Assembly: GCF_943734655.1 (NCBI RefSeq)
Contig: NC_071354.1
Span: 143,010,642 to 143,074,641, forward strand
Source of the DNA: Sabethes cyaneus
Taxonomy: Eukaryota > Arthropoda > Insecta > Diptera > Culicidae
DNA: 64,000 nt
Direction: 5' to 3'
Shown here: positions 12,781-24,954 of the stretch, in pieces
Layout of the letters: each line of letters starts with the position of its first letter
Position numbering within the stretch: the first letter of the stretch is position 1
Notes under the pieces: model-generated
Told to the model about the DNA's origin: nothing
The model's database searches: none
What the model saw: only the letters and a program-made list of their open reading frames with translations
Made by a program: the position numbers and the translations under genes

Positions 12781-13139
12781 AAAAGGGCATATTTAGAAAT
12801 AAAATTATTTTATTCCAAAAAATCACTTAGTGTATTTTTAGAAAAAAATAGAATGTTCCAAAATTTGAAATGTACCAAAATTTGAAATAAAATATGTTAT
12901 TTTTTAAATTTTGAGTCGGTCCTATCCTCTTTCAATTACAAGGAGTATTTTAAATTTTCTTTGAAATGAAAATGATAAAGGAAAAATTATTGAAAGTGTC
13001 AAATTAGAAACTCGAATTTCATCTGACTTTTTAATGTAAACTGTAGCATAAAAAAATCTCCAGTTCACTGAATACCATCCGAACTCATTGATCCTGCAGT
13101 TTCCTATCAACAACAAGAAGCAAAATAAAACTGGTAAAC

Positions 13140-13366
13140 ATACTTACAAACGGTGCGTGTATAGGTGAAACGATCTCATTGACTGGGTGTGCTGTGCTGT
13201 GTACGGTGACGATCGTAGCGCCAGCTCAAACGAGCAGAAGCCGCAGACGCTTCGGCCGGAATTCCTAGCCTGCCGATTATGACGCACCTTCTCGTATGTA
13301 TGCGAGCGTCGGCAGGCGCAGTGGGAGAGACAATATAAAACCGGCGTAATTTCAATGCTGCATTTC
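13140..13366 (+). promoter_or_regulatory. Upstream region of the LARP6 gene
   Basis: After AT-rich DNA (12780-13130), base composition rises sharply in GC at about 13190-13330, with many CG dinucleotides. It runs directly into a TATA box. This is the expected position for proximal promoter elements of the downstream LARP6 gene. No specific factor site is claimed. Confidence 0.5.
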
Positions 13367-13371
13367 AGTCT
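13334..13371 (+). promoter_or_regulatory. Core promoter: TATA box and TCAGTC initiator
   Basis: TATAAAA lies at 13334-13340 and TCAGTC at 13365-13370. The A of the initiator (13367) is 33 bases from the first T of the TATA box, close to the spacing of arthropod TATA promoters. TCAGT is the arthropod initiator consensus. The orientation fits transcription towards the LARP6 coding region. If the leader is unspliced it is about 1.4 kb long; a leader intron is equally possible. Confidence 0.6.
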
Positions 13372-14792
13372 TTCAACAACACTTGTCGTGGAAACACCCT
13401 AAAAGATTGTACTTTTGCTCTGTATGCGTGTGGACGCACTCACGAACCAGTGAAAATTGAGCCTGAGATCAGATCTGGCAAAATCTACTACAGTATAGAA
13501 CTCACTTAATGTGCTTGCAAATCCGTTGAAACTTCAAACACCCTCTATCCAGTCACGGTTTTTACGGTCGCGTGCCAGAATAGCAATCAAAATTGTAATA
13601 TTTGATTCGATTATCAGAAGAAGTGAAGCCGGTCGAAGGCTTTGATTGATGTTTTGATTAGTGCAAGTTGGAAAGTGATTTTCTGTGCCAGCTGGTGGTG
13701 CAGCAAAAGATGAATAGTAAAAACTGATTTTAAAGTTGTTGCAGCAGGCTCGGGAAACACGTACCTACAGAGAGAGATCAAAAGAAGATTGTTTTGACAA
13801 ATGCAAGTGTATGCAGAGAGATTGCAACGGTGTTCCTGCAAAGTGAACTGCCCTGTTTTCGGAGAGCTAGGTCCTTCATATGGAATAAAACTGAAAGTGG
13901 CAGTAGCTAAGTTTTCCGAAGAACAAAATCCGCAATAACGTAGAAGCAGTGTGATTCGAACCTTATTGTTAACAGTTTACTAACTTTCGGGACAAAGAAT
14001 AAGTGTGCAATAACTGCGGCAAAAAGCAAGTGAAATAAAGAAAAATTACTGCATTTCACTTTAATCAACGATTATTCAAATCAATTGTTAGTTAGGCGTA
14101 GCAGGAAACGGTACATATTATAGTGAATGAACTAAACGGAAAATCGGGAAAGAGAAAAAACTAAAGGCAGTGAACCGAATTTGCGTCTCTACCATCTCAA
14201 CTTCCTCCGCTACTCCAAATCAATAGCTGACGGTGTTACGTACATACCGCTTCCCGTAGCTACACGTGGGCTGTTGTGGCGAAAAGTGTAATTGTGAAAG
14301 TACCCCAAACCCAAACTCGTCACCACCGTTTGTTCGAGAGACTTTGACGAGTGTAGAAGCGGAAAAGGCAAACTAACTAACTGTGGCTGCCGCACTCTGT
14401 ACTGGCTAGTCGATGTACCCAGCTAACGCAAAACTATCGAAGAGAGTGGAAAACGGAAAACTGTATGGTACTTTTTAATGCATGAAAAACGTTCATTGCG
14501 GTATTGGTAGATAGTTTCGTGCAGGAACGAAATTGAAAAGTTAATTAACTCAAAAGTGATAATCGGCTGTGCAAAAAAAAACACTTGTTCGTCGTTGTAA
14601 ATACAAATTGTTCGAAACAAAAGAAAAGGTTGATAACGTACTTTCAACTGTATAAAACGGAGCTTGCTTGAAAAGTAAATAATACCGTTTACAAAAAAAC
14701 GAAGCCATATTAGATAGCTAACCCTGCGATATAAAGCAATCAATTAAAGTTTATTAGAGTGCTACTTGAACCAGCAAGAAATCGTAACCAAC

Positions 14793-17255
14793 ATGTCTAC
14801 GGTACCACATAGTGAATCAGTACCTCAGTTGGGCACACTGCCATCTGCTATAACAGAAACGGCTGCAGCACAGCCAGTCGCTTCGTCGCAACCAACGAGC
14901 GTGGCGAATAGCAACGGCAGTGTAAGAATTGTTGAAAAAGTGGAAATGGCCACGATGACTGATATGTTTCCCATAGAAAAAGAAGAAAGTGAAAGTGTTG
15001 CACAGAGTAGTAAACCTAGCGTGAGTGGAGATGTGGCGAAAAGCAAAACGCTGCCCCAGCTGGCCCCTCTACAGCCACCAGTTAAGATCCAGTGCGTGTT
15101 ACCAGCTACTATCACTGAGAATAGTGAAATGGTTATCAAAGAAACCGTCAAAGAGATGGAAAAACTAGAACTGGACGATGCTGCTCACGCGGAAGAACCC
15201 GACACACTTTCACCTCTGATGACCGATAACTACACATACCTTCAGCATCAGGAAATGGTGCTAGAAGAAGGTGAATTAAATCCTCAACACCATTATCACC
15301 ATCATCATCACCATCACGGTCACGACGAGATCCACGACTATGATCTCGATGACGATGAAGAGGAAGATGACGATATGTACATGGAAGACGACGACCATAT
15401 GGTGCCTCTTTCGGCGGTTCCGCCAGTCAATATGAAACATTCGGATACGAAAGATTCGATCAGTTCCATTGATAGTGATGTCTCTATGTCATATGATCGA
15501 AGAGATTCGACTGAATCCCAGCATCCTCCGGAAGATGTCGGAACTGGATCATCTGACGATAATGCTAAGGACTCCGGTTGTGAAATCACGAAAAAGTTAG
15601 AGGAAAACACACCTGCTGAAGAGGATGCTTACGAGATCCCCGACGATGATATGTGCGAAAAAATTATAGAACAGGTGGAGTTTTATTTTTCCAACGAAAA
15701 TATTTTGAAGGATGCCTTCCTATTGAAGCACGTTCGCCGAAACAAGGAAGGATTTGTAAGTCTAAAGCTGGTATCTAGCTTTAAACGTGTTCGACAATTA
15801 ACAAAAGATTGGCGAGTCGTAGGCTACGCCATCAAACGTAAAAGCGTTAAGATTGAGTTAAACGATTTGGGTACTAAAATCCGTCGTCTAGAACCACTGC
15901 CATTATATGATGAAACAACCCCATCCCGAACAGTCGTTGCAACGGGTCTACCGTATGACAAATATACTGTTGAAAAAGTATCCGAACTGTTCTCCAAATG
16001 CGGTGAAATATCGCTTATTCGAGTTTTACGTCCAGGAGGACCTATTCCAGCGGATGTTCGTCAGTTTATCAACAAACATCCTGAGCTGCAGCAAAATGAG
16101 TGCGCATTAATTGAATTCACCGAATCGATATCAGCTCGTCGTGCTCAAAATATCGACGAGTTCATTGTCCTGGAGCTGGTCGCACCCAAGAAGAAAACTG
16201 GCAAGAAGGCCAATGTAACCCGGTTCGTGGAAAATTATAAGTACGTTACCAGTCATGACATTGAGCGTAGCCGAGGAGGCGAAACCTTGGATCGATTCAA
16301 GATGCGTCGAGGCTCCGGTTTTTACCCTAAACAGGAAATACAACATGTATACCAGCCGATGATTCCACAGCCCATGCCTCCACAAGAGCAACCAAGCATG
16401 CAACCAATGATGCCGCTGCAACCTCAACAGCAGCAGCAGATGCAACCACCGCAACAGCAACAACCACCACCACAACAGCCTATGTTCATACCACACTCAC
16501 CACAGCAGAGAAAGTATTCATATGGAAACGAAAACTATGATTACTTCAATCGACGCCCGAGCAACTTTTCAATGGGAAGCAGTGATGCTTCCCGTAAATA
16601 CTCCAGCTGTTCCGAAGGATACTCTAGCTGTGGCGAGATGTCACGTCGGATGTCCCAATGTTCGTCAGGGCTCGACAGCATATCACGAAGAACATCGAAC
16701 TGCTCTGAAGTGCCATCTAGACGTTCATCAAATTGTTCGGATTTCTGTACATGCTCACGACGTGTCTCTCAATGCTCGGATATGTATCGTCGAATTTCCC
16801 AATGTTCAGATCACAACCAGCGCAAGTTTTCGGTTGGATCTAATTACGACCGAAAATTCACGAACTCACCGGATATGGGTATGCCCCAACGTCGCATTTC
16901 GATGGAGTCCAACTATGAACGAAAATTCTCCAATGGACCAAATATGTACGAAAGTCCAAATATTTCGCCCAGAAAGTACTCCAATGGCTTCGATCCACTG
17001 AGAAAATTATCAAGCAGCTCGGAATACTACAATGGCCGACGCATTTCAACCGATTCAGGCTACGATCGACGCATTTCTGTTGCTTCGGAGTGTTCGAATG
17101 GTGGACCAAGGTCACGCTCCGGGAGTGCGGTACAAATGCAGTGTCAGCAGCACGGTCAGGGAGAAACGGTAGTGCGCACCCCGATTGGTCCAGATGGCAG
17201 CAAAGGATTCGGTTCCAGGACCCGTCGCGTTGGACAGATTGTACCACCTGCCTGA
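14793..17255 (+). CDS. LARP6: La-related protein 6 (LARP6 family), intact single-exon coding region
   Basis: The 820-residue protein starts at ATG 14793 in good context (ACCAACATG), with an in-frame TAA at 14745-14747. A longer frame from 14766 would need TTG. Order of parts: Ser/Thr/Gln/Ala-rich N-terminus; His-rich run (about 166-180); Asp/Glu-rich tract (about 182-205); La motif (about 283-365, EQVEFYFSNENILKDAFL, GFVSLKLVSSFKRVRQL); RRM (about 379-467) with TVVATGLPYD as RNP2 and ECALIEF as RNP1, and the long insert LRPGGPIPADVRQFI typical of LARP6. A Gln/Pro-rich segment (about 535-570) is followed by an R-[RK]-x-S repeat array (about 573-770) and a C-terminal GSKGFGSRTRR motif (about 803-813) matching the SUZ-C/LSA motif of LARP6. 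The family binds structured mRNA and regulates its localisation or translation in the cytoplasm. The Drosophila counterpart is achilles (from memory). No frameshift or missing domain is seen. Confidence 0.93.
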   Translation: MSTVPHSESVPQLGTLPSAITETAAAQPVASSQPTSVANSNGSVRIVEKVEMATMTDMFPIEKEESESVAQSSKPSVSGDVAKSKTLPQLAPLQPPVKIQCVLPATITENSEMVIKETVKEMEKLELDDAAHAEEPDTLSPLMTDNYTYLQHQEMVLEEGELNPQHHYHHHHHHHGHDEIHDYDLDDDEEEDDDMYMEDDDHMVPLSAVPPVNMKHSDTKDSISSIDSDVSMSYDRRDSTESQHPPEDVGTGSSDDNAKDSGCEITKKLEENTPAEEDAYEIPDDDMCEKIIEQVEFYFSNENILKDAFLLKHVRRNKEGFVSLKLVSSFKRVRQLTKDWRVVGYAIKRKSVKIELNDLGTKIRRLEPLPLYDETTPSRTVVATGLPYDKYTVEKVSELFSKCGEISLIRVLRPGGPIPADVRQFINKHPELQQNECALIEFTESISARRAQNIDEFIVLELVAPKKKTGKKANVTRFVENYKYVTSHDIERSRGGETLDRFKMRRGSGFYPKQEIQHVYQPMIPQPMPPQEQPSMQPMMPLQPQQQQQMQPPQQQQPPPQQPMFIPHSPQQRKYSYGNENYDYFNRRPSNFSMGSSDASRKYSSCSEGYSSCGEMSRRMSQCSSGLDSISRRTSNCSEVPSRRSSNCSDFCTCSRRVSQCSDMYRRISQCSDHNQRKFSVGSNYDRKFTNSPDMGMPQRRISMESNYERKFSNGPNMYESPNISPRKYSNGFDPLRKLSSSSEYYNGRRISTDSGYDRRISVASECSNGGPRSRSGSAVQMQCQQHGQGETVVRTPIGPDGSKGFGSRTRRVGQIVPPA

Positions 17256-20200
17256 GCTGGAATGATGTAAACTCACGTGACTAAATGTCGTTGTCTGCTT
17301 CTTGTATGTATATCGCACTTAGTATTTTTATTCAGCTATATGTTCGTTACGCAGGTGTGTTGATGAGAGAACGTGAATGAGAATGTTTACTAGGAGGTAC
17401 TAAGAGCGTACTCTAGAATCCTATGTGCCCCGCTTGTTGTAAAGACTTTCACTGTCCCAGATTTCTCACGCTTATACTGCAGCACCACCTGGGCCTACGA
17501 TGAATAAGAATATTCATGAACGGTAAGAAGAGGAGGTACTCACTAATATGTAGTTGCGCAAAGTCAACGGCGTCGGCGTCGGCGGTGACGTACTGCACCG
17601 CCCGCATTTTCTGGCCAGGCCAGATCACAGACCTGCAGAGTGTGCAAATTGCGCCCAGATAGGTCTGCAGATAAAAACGTGCTCGCTCACTCGGGAGAGC
17701 TGTATAAGAAGGAAGGCAGACAGCATGGCGTGGCACGTGAGCGGAGTTCACGAACACGAGTTTAAGCGAGAGGACGAGAGAATCTTGGCCTCACTTGACG
17801 ACTTGGATCTACTCTCCCGATCGCGTCTTTCTTCGTACGTTTCTAGATTTTGTTTTTTCTTCTTTTTCACTGCGTCTGCTTCGTGGCTGGCAGGCACAAT
17901 GATGAATGGGTGCCGCCGCGCCGTCGTCGTCGCCGCCGCCGTCGCCGCCACGAACGTTGTCTTTGCGCGGAGATTTGCGTAGACTTGAGCACGACAGCGC
18001 GGATGATCGAATGCTGGCGGGTGTGCACACTAAGTAGCGCAAGGGTGAGGGATCTCGGAATGTGCGAGGTACATTCTCTTTGTGCGAGTGTGTGGTTGGT
18101 GTTTTTTTTTTTTTGTTTTTGAATGCTGTTGAAGATTTCTATTTTTATTTAGGTAAGGATTTTCGTTACGTTACATTTTCACTGTTACTATCATCATCGA
18201 TCTTGTATCTCGCGACATTGTTGTATTTTATACTCGTATTTATTATAAGTTTTGCTGGCGCATTACTAAATTGTTAGGCGGTCGAATCTGTGCGTCAAGA
18301 TTAGAATCTAAGAACTAGTTTAGGTATCATTTACATCAAGGGTCTCTTTACCAATAGTGGACCCTTTCGCTATCATCGACCATCGTATACAGTTTTGGCA
18401 ACTATTGGTGGCAACTGCTTAATTCTGGCGAAAAATAACTTAAAACAAAAGTAGTTAAACGTAACACATCATTTATTTCATAGGATATTTTCTGTAATTC
18501 AACTGTTAAAACTTTTGTTTCGATTTTAAATGCAAGCATTCATAACACGGTCTGCAACACGAACAGAATCATCAGCAGGGATCCTTTTTTGTGTAAATCC
18601 ACAAGAATTTTTTAATGGACTCTCTCGTTATATTGTTGTTAACTCTAAGGGTTCGTAATAAAATAAGCAACAATTTTTATTTTTGAGAAGTACTTCAATT
18701 TATTTTTTAATTTTAAGATTTGCAACACTGCTTGATATTTTTTTACGTAAAAAGTGCCAGCCAGCCAGAGAAAATATAATAACACGATATTTGCATTCAG
18801 ATTCAATTAGGAGTCGATCATTCATTAATTTGAAAAAAAAGGGTTACACGGTTCAAACTAAAAACTTAAAATATATCAACTAAAGTTCAAATAAGTCTGT
18901 TACTTAAAGCGTAACGATCCCTTGTTCATTTTTATGTGACAGGAAGACTTGTTTTATTTCCAATGTCGTTTTAATATTTTTTTTTTGCTTTAATTGGTAC
19001 TAATTTCAAAACATTTTTACAAATTTTCGTTCAATTCTGAATTTATTTGAAACATTTTCTTTTCTTGAGCATTGTACTGATAAATTGCAGAATGAAACTA
19101 GGGCTGTTTTCTTGTGCACAAATTGGTTAAACCTTTTTAATAATTGCTAGTCGAGTGTTATAAGAGCGTTTCTACCATTTCATATTTTCTCTGTCACTGA
19201 ATTGTTATGCACATTTTTCAAATGTATAACCAACTGCAGCTCGACAGAAGAGTTTTCTCTTATCATTGAACGGAACCAACCGATTGCAATTTTTCTTACC
19301 GACAAATAACATGTCAAAAGCCAAATACTCTCCAATTGCTGTTATGTGAAAGGGGAAATTTGTTCGGAAAATAAAATAAACCTGTCACTTGTATATATTT
19401 TTGCTTTGCTGCGCAAGCCATCATTTTTATGGTTGCTCGCTTTCCAGCTGATCGCATTTCTTAACATCGGCCGGTATTATAAATGTACAAAATATGCGGT
19501 ACTTCCTCGCGGCCGACAAAGAAAGAAAAGCAAAAAAAGACTACAGCAATAACACCTAGCTGGACTGTGTAGTGAAAATAATTGCGGCTCGGCGTGCTGT
19601 GAGCCCAAACCGAACCGAAAAGTAACGCGAAAATGCGCAAACCCATCTACCCCGGTGCATCGAGAAAGTCTTGAATTTTTCCCCAAAGCGCAAAGACCTC
19701 GCACGCCCGGGCGGGCACAGTTTTCCCTCCTCTCGGCGGCTGGCCGCGTCGAACCGAACCAAATCGAACAGCATGCACGCCATTTCTTTCAAGTTTTAAT
19801 GAAACCTAATGAATGTATCGTAAATACGTATGTAGGTATTCGTTATTCGAAGCTAGTTAAGCTGTAACCGAACCAGCCAACGTCAACAATAGTTTATCGC
19901 TTCATACACTTCCACGTTGCGATACATCGAGATTGACGTTGGGCACGTGAGTTTGCCTGACTGTAAAGTTAACTAGACATTCAACTGGCGATGCACTATC
20001 ATGGGTTTTCCGGAAAATGGACGCACCCCACCATGTCTACATTGGGGTGTACTTAAAATTCACTTCAACAAATTTATGATGGAAAAATATTCAATTAAAC
20101 AGGTCATGTTGATCGTCAGTAATGTAAAAACATGGCAGAAGATTAATTTTCAAAAGTAAGTGACCTTCCCGTCTAGACCTGAGCTTGCGTGATTATCGGA

Positions 20201-20500
20201 ACAAAAGAAACAATAATTTTGATAAATAAAATTGGAGAGCAAAAGCTTTGCATTCAAACTCCGCTGCTAATTATTTCAATCAGGAAGTGTTACGAAAACT
20301 GAACACAAATTTGTGATTTGTACTTCATCTAACAATTAGGATAGTCTTAGCTTTCGATGTTAATGTTTCGAGAAGAATGGCCTTGTAACGATGAATTTTG
20401 GAATGAACTGGAAAAAGTGGCTGTTATGACAGTTAGTTTATAAAACATGTACTGTATGGAAATTTGTATGGTAAAATTAAAGTAAATAATCATGTAATAT
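17256..20500 (+). other. Probable LARP6 3' UTR and downstream intergenic DNA
   Basis: No second coding region can be supported. The first clear polyadenylation signal is AATAAA at about 18656; others lie near 19369 and 20224. Two GC-rich patches stand out: 17550-18060, with CGTCGTCGC-type triplets at 17910-17950, and 19590-19760. Either could be regulatory sequence, but neither encodes a recognisable protein on either strand. A small hairpin (CACCCCA...TGGGGTG) lies at about 20033-20054. How far the transcript extends cannot be told from sequence alone. Confidence 0.4.
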
Positions 20501-22600
20501 TTAATTCAATAAATAAAAAGCTATGATAAATGCTGGGATGAATGCAACATGAAAAAAATATAAATCAAGAAGTGTCTTCAAGATCCCCAAATCAAAACCG
20601 TAAAGCATATTTGGGGCTGATTTATATATGACATGCAATAATTATATTAATTATTATGAATAGTTACATCTCGGTTCAAAATTTCTAGAGTGAAAGGCTA
20701 ATGATGCGAACAATACAAGCAATTTGGTATTTTGTGTAAAACAACTGTATAGGATAGAGCATTAATTCAGTAAGAAAGGACTAGCAAGTAAACCAGTGAA
20801 CGATCCTGTTCTGTTCAACAATTTCAGATATAAGAAAAACCAAAAACAGGACGAACGAACAAACCAAGAACTGTGAAGTGAGATAATAAAACACAATTAG
20901 AACCTAAAATTCGTACTACTATTTTTATACGATGTTATTTTATCACATAACTTATCGTTTAGTCTAGGGTAGTAGTGATAAATAAAAACTATGTATTCTG
21001 TATGTAACGCATGAATATTTTATACATTAAACAAAACTACTGTCATTAGTTTTATATTTGAGTTCTTATTTCGTTACTATCACAACACATCCCTGTGAGA
21101 TACAAGCTTCTTCTGACCAGTACGGTAAGTTTGCCTCCCGTTCTATAGGTATTTTTAAAATTTTTGGCAAAATCCTTAAACCTTTGCAAATTTCTTATAA
21201 ATTTTTGGAAAAAATGGAATAGGAATTGATGTTTGCATTTAAATATTGTGCTCCTGAATTTAAAACGATACGTGATTATAATGTTTCGTCTGAATATAAA
21301 TTCAAATGGTGTAAATAAATATTCTCAATTTATTTCCATGTTTCATTTGAAATCAAAATTTTGTTGTTGAACGTCTTAGTAGCATCTCAAAATATAAAAA
21401 CGGAAAAATTCCGTTCTCGTTTTTCACATTTGTTTGTTCTATTTGTTTTATCTGCTTTTAAACTTTTGATTTAAGATTTGACTGAATTTCGCACATAATT
21501 TTGATTTGTGCTAATTTGCCTTTTTATGTTTCTCTGATTAAGTCTATTGGTCTAAATGTTATCTTTTAGCATCTTAATTTAATTTAGTTAATCTTAAAAA
21601 TAATATTCAGCGTAAAAACAAGTAGAAAAACTATCGACTTTCAGGAATTATATTCCCTTAATTTGTATTAGTTCTGGTTCGTGCTCAATTCCTAATTAGT
21701 TCGAGGATTGATAAGGGATGAAAATTTTCTTTATTGCTGTGGCTGGAAGTTTTATGTCTTGCGGTGGTGTTCTAATACGATAGATGAACCGATGACATGA
21801 AGATGAATTTGGCACTGCAATTTGTCTCATCGATATTGTCATAATCTACTACCCACTTGCTCTCAAGGTCAAAATACGGTTGCACGGAATGCGTATTAAA
21901 GGTTAAGATCAGAAACTGCCTCCACATATCTCCTGGAGGATGATCAGCCCACCTTCCTATCAACAATGTGAGTTTTATTGTACTCTTATGGCGCTTATGG
22001 CGGTATTCATGACCAGTTTTGGTCTTAAATGCCATCATAAGAGTGTAATAAACCTTAAATTGTTACTTGGGATACTTTTCATACTTCAATGCAGTCCAGG
22101 AAATATAAAAAAATGCTTTTCACGATAATTTAGAGTGCAAAAAAGGTGACATAAAATTTCGATTTCATTCTCTTACCCAAGATTTTTTTTATTTGCTTTA
22201 TGTCACGAAACTGCACCATGAACAGGTCATGCCCGGCCTATTAAATAAGTTCAGAATTGAAATTGTCCTCGTTTACCTTGTGCAACATCGTGTTATGTGA
22301 GAAGAGCAAAATTGTAGGTAACCTGCCATATGTCTAATCCGACAAAATTTAATTAGTGCTTTTTTGTACAAAACGTAAAGGGGTTTCACAGCTTTGACAC
22401 ATTCTCCGGTATTTCTTGCCACGTCATAATCTTATTAGTCCGACGTCACTTTGTTTCTTATTCTGTGACACATGACTGTGCAATAGTAATAGACTATAGC
22501 AAAATTAAAATTAGATAATTGCACATATAACTAGGGAAACTTATTGACTTGAACTATCAGCACTGGCGTTCCCAGACTGGGGCAAGCTAGGACACGTACC
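20500..22600. other. Intergenic AT-rich DNA with one transposon end
   Basis: No genes seen. At 22058-22074 the sequence AAATTGTTACTTGGG matches the right terminus of the 1.2-kb TIR elements at 2582 and 23471, but no matching left end is present, so this is a truncated copy. At about 22559-22585 the start CACTGGCGTTCCCAG resembles a hAT-type terminus that is cut by the mariner element which follows. Confidence 0.4.
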
Positions 22601-22605
22601 CCACC

Positions 22606-24731
22606 TTCTAAAGGATGTCCCACATCAAGTTGCATTCCGGAAAACACTGTTCAGACAATAAAAAATAACCAATTAGTAAGCTTTTGGCATATTTATTTCA
22701 TTCAAATTCAATACCATAACCGTATGCTCGCACCTTGAACTTAACCTCACTTATAAGGTTCTGTACAACATTTGGCAGCAGCTTCTTCTGTACGGAAAGC
22801 CACCTTTTTTTAGTTCCGGTGCGATGGAGGCATTCATACCTTTGGGTACGAAAGTGACTCCGGCGTTGGCTTCGTACCACTCCAGGACATCCTTTGAATA
22901 ATGGCACGAAGCTAGATCTGGCCAGAAGATTGTAGGGCCCTCGTGTTGCTATAACAGAGAAAGTAGACGCTTCTGTAGACACTCCTTGCGGTAGATCTGC
23001 CCGTTTACATTCCCGGTAGTCACGAACGGCGCACTCCGTTTGCCACATGAGCAGCTCGCTTGCCAAATCATGTATTTTTGGCAAACTTTGAAACTTTCTG
23101 CTTCCTTATTTTCTTCGAAACATCAAACTTGTGCTGGGCGGTGAAGAACAGTAACCCTGGAAGCTGCCAGAAGTCCGTTTTGACGTAAGTCTCATTATCC
23201 ATGATGAGACAATGAGGCTTTATCAACACCTGGGTGTACTGTTTCCGGGCCCGTGACTTTTCACCGTATTTTGCCATTCCACACGATTTGGAGCCTTCTG
23301 CACTTTTTACGAATGCAGTTCCTCCCGTTCCTTGGCTCTCTGACGTAACGTTTAATCACACGACTCACGGTTGAGTGCACGATTCCGAGTTATTTTCCGA
23401 TGTCCCGATAAGATAATTGAGCATTTTCCAGGTGTTTGCGCCAAATCAATGCACGACGTTCCTTTTCGGGTAACGCTGCCCAAGTAACAATTCTAAAGCC
23501 ACTTGGTTTTACTTGAATTTTCTAAAGTTTTTATTGCGGTATTAATCATTACCTTTGATTTTATTGTGATATTGCGCAATACCGAAAGGATACGAGTCCA
23601 AACACACTTGTAGCTAGTTATAAAACCATAATAAAACTGTACAAAACTGTAATAAAAGCAAATTTATTGTGGTTGCTTATATTATCACGTTAAAACTTGT
23701 TGGCTGCACCACGTCTCTTATAAACTTACCATAAGTGTGGCGTAGCAATACAAAATGGTGCACCAATCAAAATTGATCTTATTGCAGTTGCTTGTCAAAC
23801 CGCTATAAATCTGTTAGTTTTATAGAGCTATTAAATCGGTAGCACCCTGACCAAACAGTTTTTTTGCTGCTATTATGAAGAATACCGCAGTTCAACACCA
23901 AAATCATTTTTTATGCGAGGCCATATTGCCATATTATAGTATTTTGTTTTAGCTTGCAAACAAAAATTCATCAAAGCAAAGTGTTTTGCAGAAAGAAAGT
24001 TATTATCAATTGGTTTTCCAATCACAGGAAGCAACTAAAATGATTTTGCTAGAAATTGAGATTGACAAACTGAATATACTTATTTTGGTAAAACAACCAG
24101 TTTTCGAAAATTGCAAAATTTTAGTGGCGCGTTGATTTTATCCACCTATCATATCAATATGCACGATGAAATTAAATGCGCACATGCGGCAAACCAACGC
24201 AATTGCTTAAAATTTATGAAATATTCTATAGGATATTTTATTATGGTCGCTATACCTAAACCAAATCGATAAGAATAATCTGACAGAAAAACTATAACTT
24301 TGCTGCTCACGCATGTATTTTCAAGTTGATAATGCTGGCGAACTTATTTAGCTTTCACCAGAGGCGAAAAGCGGAAAGCCTTTTTAAATTATGGCGAAGA
24401 CTGTCAAGCAGCGAAAGTTTAACCGGTTTTATTGCTGCTTTCAGTAGAGCGTGATACGACTACTTGAGTTTATGACCTGATTCTTAAAGCGGTTATGAAA
24501 ACCTTTTGAAGAGTGGGCCACTTAGTCAGAAGGCAGTTTTATAGTGGTCAATAGAAAGTTCTACGTTATATTCGAAGGTAATAAAACTTGGAATTGTTAC
24601 GTGGGATATTTTTTCCAATTTTCGAAAAACTGACTGCGATAAAAATACAGTGTAAACTGTACACTCTAAGCTACTTCTACCCAAATTTGCAAGAGAAAAT
24701 ACCCAAAAGGTAATTTTCTACAGCGTTCCAT
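22606..24731 (-). pseudogene. Tc1/mariner-type transposase element (DETYVK family), split by a second element
   Basis: The element runs on the minus strand and is interrupted at 23471-24605. N-terminal sequence lies just below 23470: a frame reading EKERRALIWRKHLENAQ, a helix-turn-helix region, then HCLIMDNETYVKTDFWQLPG at about 23150-23225, which contains the first catalytic aspartate block. MIWQ and SCG-type blocks and a C-terminal KVRAYGYGIEFE end at 22698. Several frameshifts make it non-functional. The left terminus GTCCCACATC is shared with fragments at 42693 and 50278. The outer flank at 24606-24731 matches the leader of the 50274 copy before diverging. Confidence 0.75.
23471..24605 (+). 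mobile_element. 1.2-kb TIR DNA element, copy 2, inserted in the mariner element
   Basis: This is the same family as 2582-3775 but in the opposite orientation. It starts CCCAAGTAACAATTCTAAAG and ends CTTGGAATTGTTACGTGGG. Long stretches of the interior are recognisably the same as copy 1 read backwards, including the tract at about 24000-24210 encoding EATKMILLEIEID and KQPVFENCKI. It interrupts the mariner transposase near its start codon, so it arrived after that element. A clean target duplication is not readable because one terminal base pair has mutated. Confidence 0.75.
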
Positions 24732-24954
24732 CCGTGGTGTTGAGTGTTGAGAGTTCAAATTGAGTGAGATACCCTTTAATTGAACATTCTGGATTTGGCA
24801 TTTGCTGAAAAAGGAGAGCGATATCGTCCCGTCTCGTTGTTGGCTGTTCCTCCCCAGTTACCATTGCAGCCCTCCAATGGTATTTCGGCTTAGATATCGT
24901 TGCTGGCAAGTCATTCGTACAAGCTACACATTTGAGCCAAGCTTATATCCACGT

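Noticed and set aside
14766..14792. Nine extra N-terminal codons on the LARP6 frame
   Set aside because: The start would be TTG. The ATG at 14793 has a good context and is the normal choice in an animal gene.
16131..16496. Leu/Trp/His-rich minus-strand frame
   Set aside because: It is the antisense of the CAG/CCA-rich Gln-Pro segment of LARP6.
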